This document shows positions 60,363-64,000 of a DNA stretch of 64,000 nt, one piece after another. The stretch's first letter is position 1; every line of letters begins with the position of its first letter. Location of the stretch: the NCBI GenBank assembly GCA_030549335.1, contig CM060196.1, positions 8,137,501 through 8,201,500 of the forward strand. Reading direction: 5' to 3'. The position numbers were made by a program, and so were the translations under genes. The stretch comes from Pontederia crassipes. Lineage: Eukaryota > Streptophyta > Magnoliopsida > Commelinales > Pontederiaceae. The notes below the pieces were generated by a model. It made no database searches, was not told the origin of the DNA, and was given only the letters and a program-made list of their open reading frames with translations.

Positions 60363-60833
60363 TGTTAATAATACTTTAAATTTGAACCTAGTTGGTCCCC
60401 CTACATAATTAGACGTTTTAGTAGAATTCTCCTACGGAGGTATCATTGCCCGATCAGCGAGTCTGTGGAGGTAAGGGAGGATCCAAGGGGATCCCCCATG
60501 CGAGGGTTGCAAGGGGGCGGAGCCCTTTGAGCGAAAATTTTTAGGGATATTCTGTATGTGATTTAGATTTAATTTATTTCCTTATCACGAGATAGATGTT
60601 CTATTTTCAAGGGATTTATTTAGAGTCCCAATCCGTATGTAATTCCTATCATCTGTCGAAGGGAGTGCCTATATAAACTTTCTAAGGGTCTAGTCAGGGA
60701 TCCATTCTTGTAATCATTATTTTATAACAAAGAGAGCCGCCGCTTCCCTAGGACGTAACCCAATTTAGGATGAATCTCGTAAATCTCAGTGTTCTTCTAT
60801 TTTCGTGCGATCTCTCTCCCTCTTTTCGTAACA
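60363..60833 (+). repeat. 3' LTR of the copia element
   Basis: 471 bp, matching 55869-56343 end to end with scattered substitutions and small indels. It is followed at once by the right target duplication CAGTG. Confidence 0.93.
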
Positions 60834-60838
60834 CAGTG

Positions 60839-61781
60839 CATAATACTCTGCAGGAGTTTGATACAATAATTTAAAATTTCGAGAACTCTCGTTCATTATT
60901 CTCTCTATAATCATCGACTAAAATACTATAATGTATCAGAAACCAAGGACCACCCAAAGGACCAAGACTTAATCAATGCAAAATATAATTTGCTATTTAT
61001 TATATCGATATAATGATACCAAAAATTTAAAAGAAAATATACAAGAAAAACTAAAGAAATTGACGATTTGAATATATTACAATTTAGTATTACATCACGG
61101 TTTGAAATGGATGAAATTATTAAAATATATTTTAATAAAGTATGCTTCGCCAACTTAATATTTTTTACTTCGTTACATATAACATAGTATTATTTTAAAT
61201 TTATACAGACTAAATTTTGATTGATTCTTTTTATAATGACAAAGTTGCATAAAATTATACTATTTTATGTAACATTAGTATTAATAATTTTATAAAAAAA
61301 GCTTTATGATATATCCACTATTTATGTGACAATTGTTGAATTAGTACTCAATATTTTTAATAAAAATATAATCATAAATTATCTTGATGACTTTTTACAC
61401 AACAATAAAATCTTATGATATAGTTGATATAGAAACAAACAGTTCATCACATTAATTAAGCTTTTTTAAAATTTCATACATTAAGCTTCTTTATTTTATT
61501 AAATAAGTAAAAGGGTATCCACATTAATAATAGAGATGCCCAAGATAAGATTGGGTGGTTTGATTTTTTCTCTTAGCGCTTAAGTAAGATTTTAAATTTA
61601 AATTTATGTGAATATAAAAGAAAATGATAGAAAATTTCATTTAAGTAGGTGACTCGAAGTGATCTTACGTCGAATTTGATAGTGACTAAGTGCGCTTAAA
61701 AAAGTGCGCTTAATAATGTTGTATCAATTTAACGGTTGGCGTGGCTTTCAGACTGGAGACCCACGGTCAATTTACCCCTTC
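60839..61781. other. AT-rich intergenic DNA
   Basis: No gene or transposon end was recognised. A patch with two AAGTGCGCTTAA-like repeats lies at about 61690-61712. Confidence 0.5.
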
Positions 61782-62596
61782 GGGGTGTTTGGTTGGTTCT
61801 ATTTTATTTTGATTTTCTGAAATCTATAGAGGAATAATAGATTACAGCGTTTGGTTACGTATGATTTGTTAATGTTAATAGGAATCTCACATTCCAATTG
61901 GAATGAGAATCCTATTAAATGTCGGAATCCCAATCCCCCCTGAGGCGTGTCTTTCTCACATTCCGACCTCCTCCTCACCCCTGCTCACCAGCAGCAGTTG
62001 CTACCTCCTCCTCCTCACCCATGCTCAGCAGCAGCAGTCGCCGCCGCCTCCTCCTCCTCGCTCAGCAGCAGCCGCCACCGTCTCCTCCCTGCTCAGCAGC
62101 AACCGCCGACACCTCCTCCTTGCTCAGCAGCATCCTCCTCCCCTCCCCCCCCCAACAGCAGCGTCCTCCCCCTGCTCAGCCGCCGCCACCTCCAGCAGCC
62201 GCCGCCGCCACCTCCTCCTCCCTGCTCAGCAGCAACAGCAGCTGCCGCCGCCGCTTCCTCCTCCTCTCTGCTCAGCGTCAGCAGCCCCTCCTCCCTGCTC
62301 GGCAGCAGCAGCCGCCTCCTTCTCCTCAGCAGCAGTAGCAGCCGCCGCTGCCTCCTCCCTGTCGTAGGAGATATCGCCGGGCACCACTAGGCACACCAAC
62401 ATCGCTCTCCTGATGTGCATGAAGGGCATCTCGCTCCAGGTCCTCCGGTAGTCAGTGTGCCGACCAGCTGAACTTTGAATTGTGAAACGAAACAAACATT
62501 AGAATTTAATTTTGGTAGGAATGTAATTCCCGAAAATTATATTCCTTGGAACGTTTAGATTTCAAGTAATGTTACATAACTCAAACCAAACGCACG
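61782..62596. mobile_element. candidate DNA element with GTGTTTGGTT ends
   Basis: The left end GGGGTGTTTGGTTGGTT at 61782 and the right end AAACCAAACGCACG at about 62583 are imperfect inverted repeats of a type common in PIF/Harbinger-like plant elements. Inner flanks also mirror each other in part (GGAATGTGAGATT-like sequence on the left, GAATGTAATTCCC on the right). The middle is a CAGCAG/CCTCCTCC low-complexity block. CTTC precedes and follows the ends, but that is not the TWA duplication expected of Harbinger, so the class is uncertain. Confidence 0.38.
61960..62345 (+). repeat. CAG/CTC-rich imperfect minisatellite
   Basis: Degenerate repeats of CTGCTCAGCAGCAGC and CCGCCGCCTCCTCCT run for nearly 400 bases. 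All forward frames stay open because of the repeat and read as Ser/Pro/Ala/Gln runs. I do not regard any of them as a gene. Confidence 0.8.
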
Positions 62597-62725
62597 CTTC
62601 GTGCACGCGCTTCCCATGACCAGCATTCCAATTTGCCAAATTGCATGGAATACCATGGGGACTGGATGACCTCATTGGTCATCTCAGCAAACATGACGCA
62701 GAGAATGCTTCCATCTTTTTCCTGT

Positions 62726-62733
62726 TATAAAAG
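62726..62733 (+). promoter_or_regulatory. putative TATA box of kinase copy 4
   Basis: TATAAAAG lies 107 bases before the ATG at 62833, in a non-repetitive mixed-composition stretch. The distance fits a core promoter with a 5' UTR of about 70 bases. Confidence 0.55.
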
Positions 62734-62832
62734 ACTTCGTTCTGGAAATCAATTCGTGATCAAGCCAACTTCTTCTACGGTGGATATGTACTGCTCTCTA
62801 ACCTGCCGGAACTCTTTCTCGACTTTGCCACC

Positions 62833-64000
62833 ATGGCGATTTCTAGCCATAGCTTCAGACTCTTCTTCGGCTTCATCCTTTTCTTCTTCTTTTCCAGCAA
62901 CCCTTCACTCCTGCGAGCACAAGAACCCACTACTTACGTTCTCAATCAATGGACCAATAATATTTCCCTCAATAACTATAGATATCCGAGCGGCTCTCTT
63001 CGCATCATCCTCTTACGTTATAACCACGTCACCTCCAACCCCTCCGTAGCTTGTGGCTTCATCTGTACCGATCCCTGCAAAGACTTCTTCTTCGGTATAT
63101 TTTTCTTGGGTAGCAGCGGCTTCAGCCTCCTGGAATATCCAATAAAAGTGTGGTGGGCCAACCAATACAATCCCGTCGGAGAGAATGCCACGGTTCGGTT
63201 CACTGATGATGGCGACCTCTCCCTTTACGACGCAAACGGCACCAGCTTATGGTCTACTGGCACTTCCGGCAGCTCTGCCGTCGGCATCAACATCACCGAA
63301 GCCGGTAACATGGTGCTCTTCGATCGGGACAACAAGACTGTATGGCAGTCGCGGGATCACCCAACCAGCGCGTTGTTACTGGGCCAAGAACTACGGGAGG
63401 GACAAAAGTTGAGGCGAGATCAGTTCTATGCCACCGTCCTGTACAACGGTTTGTACGTTTTTGTTGATTCAGAAACTCCACAAATCTCATGCTTTCGTAG
63501 AAGCGAAAACGTGACGTCCGCGAATGGCAATTCCTACATCCAATACACCAACTCGACTCTCATGTTATACACATCCGACAAGGAGTCGGTACTATTGACT
63601 GAGCTGGTTACTGCGAGGTCAACGTTTCAATATATGTCGTTAGAAACCGATGGACATATAAGAATATTCGATTGGAATTCAGGATGGGATATTACTGGTG
63701 ATGTTTTCGATGGAATGAACTGCTTTAGTCCCTTTGTGTGCGGCGAGTACGGGGTCTCTTCCAATGGAAAATGTTCTTGTCCGGGAATTGACAGTGGAAA
63801 ATGTAGCTACTTCAAGTACATCGACGCTGGAAACCCCGAGTCAGGTTGCTCTCCTGTAACTAGATTGGATTGCGGCTCCATGCAAGAGCACCAGTTCTTG
63901 AATCTTACAGAGGTTGCCTACTTCAGTTATATTGACGTCAAAGCAGCAGCAGCATTCAACGGGACAGATGAGCAGAGTTGCATACAGGCGTGCTTGAGGA
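62833..64000 (+). CDS. S-domain lectin receptor-like kinase, copy 4 (partial, runs off the window)
   Basis: From ATG 62833 (context CCACCATGGC, as in copy 3) the frame is open for 389 codons to the end of the window, with no stop or frameshift. It encodes a signal peptide, a bulb-type lectin domain (V-W-W-A-N-Q, F-T-D-D-G-D-L, V-W-Q-S-R-D-H-P-T-S-A-L), EGF-like cysteines (C-G-E-Y-G-V-S-S-N-G-K-C-S-C) and the start of the PAN domain, ending just after C-I-Q-A-C-L-R. The membrane and kinase parts lie beyond the window. Ectodomain details (for example C-F-R after P-Q-I-S) are closer to copy 2 than to copy 3. It is probably a real gene, but intactness of the rest is unknown. Confidence 0.9.
   Translation, partial: MAISSHSFRLFFGFILFFFFSSNPSLLRAQEPTTYVLNQWTNNISLNNYRYPSGSLRIILLRYNHVTSNPSVACGFICTDPCKDFFFGIFFLGSSGFSLLEYPIKVWWANQYNPVGENATVRFTDDGDLSLYDANGTSLWSTGTSGSSAVGINITEAGNMVLFDRDNKTVWQSRDHPTSALLLGQELREGQKLRRDQFYATVLYNGLYVFVDSETPQISCFRRSENVTSANGNSYIQYTNSTLMLYTSDKESVLLTELVTARSTFQYMSLETDGHIRIFDWNSGWDITGDVFDGMNCFSPFVCGEYGVSSNGKCSCPGIDSGKCSYFKYIDAGNPESGCSPVTRLDCGSMQEHQFLNLTEVAYFSYIDVKAAAAFNGTDEQSCIQACLR

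Larger units (their letters stand above)
55869..60833 (+). mobile_element. complete but inactive Ty1-copia retrotransposon
   Basis: Two LTRs (475 and 471 bp), both starting TGTTAATAAT and ending TTTTCGTAACA, enclose gag-pol in copia order (gag, protease, integrase, reverse transcriptase, RNase H). The 5-bp target duplication CAGTG occurs at 55864-55868 and 60834-60838. A primer-binding site complementary to initiator tRNA-Met follows the 5' LTR. By eye the LTRs differ at about one position in six or seven, so the insertion is old. Coding regions hold many stops and frameshifts, and two catalytic residues are changed. It sits between kinase copies 3 and 4 next to the L1 LINE. Confidence 0.95.

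Noticed and set aside
61903..62390. Three overlapping forward frames of 138-154 codons
   Set aside because: All are open at once because of CAG/CCTCC repeats; they encode Ser/Pro/Gln/Ala runs with no domain.

Overview
This is a nuclear window from a flowering plant. The evidence is spliced genes with GT-AG introns, plant-only families (a U-box/ARM E3 ligase and S-domain lectin receptor kinases), and abundant plant retroelements in AT-rich DNA. The plant-specific U-box gene and the kinase genes are GC-rich at their 5' ends and AT-richer downstream, a gradient best known from monocots. I lean to a monocot and cannot name a species. No CRISPR array, operon, rRNA or tRNA gene was recognised.

Layout. 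1-12.4 kb: AT-rich intergenic DNA, a Mutator-like MITE (2891-3362), an intact PUB17-like E3 ligase gene (3875-6076, +) and an inverted-repeat element with a GC-rich core (about 9154-9844). 12.4-20.8 kb: a 12-exon sugar-phosphate/phosphate translocator-like gene (+), with a 13-nt microexon, an RTE-LINE 3' fragment in intron 10 that has a 17-bp target-site duplication, and retroposon-like debris in intron 5. 24-64 kb: four same-strand copies of a G-type (bulb) lectin receptor kinase, SD2-5-like. Copy 1 (24040-27781) appears to carry a 1.29-kb intron and has a stop codon just before the catalytic loop. Copy 2 (34465-37064) is a frameshifted pseudogene. Copy 3 (44931-47456) is intact, 841 codons and intronless. 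Copy 4 (62833 to beyond the window end) is open as far as it can be read.

Mobile DNA fills the spaces between kinase copies: a second Mutator-like MITE (30492-31001), a 5'-truncated RTE LINE (37879-39932), a tiny MITE (42300-42454), a nearly full-length but broken L1-type LINE (about 49521-55292) and a complete but dead Ty1-copia element (55869-60833) with LTRs and a 5-bp target duplication. The last two supply about 10.7 kb of the distance between kinase copies 3 and 4, so the original spacing may have been more even.

How it may work together. Copies 2 and 3 share their coding sequence and about 1 kb of 3' flank, and the RTE LINE sits in that flank only in copy 2, so the duplication came first and the insertion second. 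PUB-ARM E3 ligases are known partners of some S-domain receptor kinases in other plants (ARC1 with SRK). The proximity of the PUB17-like gene to the cluster is suggestive but may be chance. I see no clearly new molecular system. The most informative signals are the intron and nonsense codon in copy 1, the filled/empty LINE site, and the microexon.
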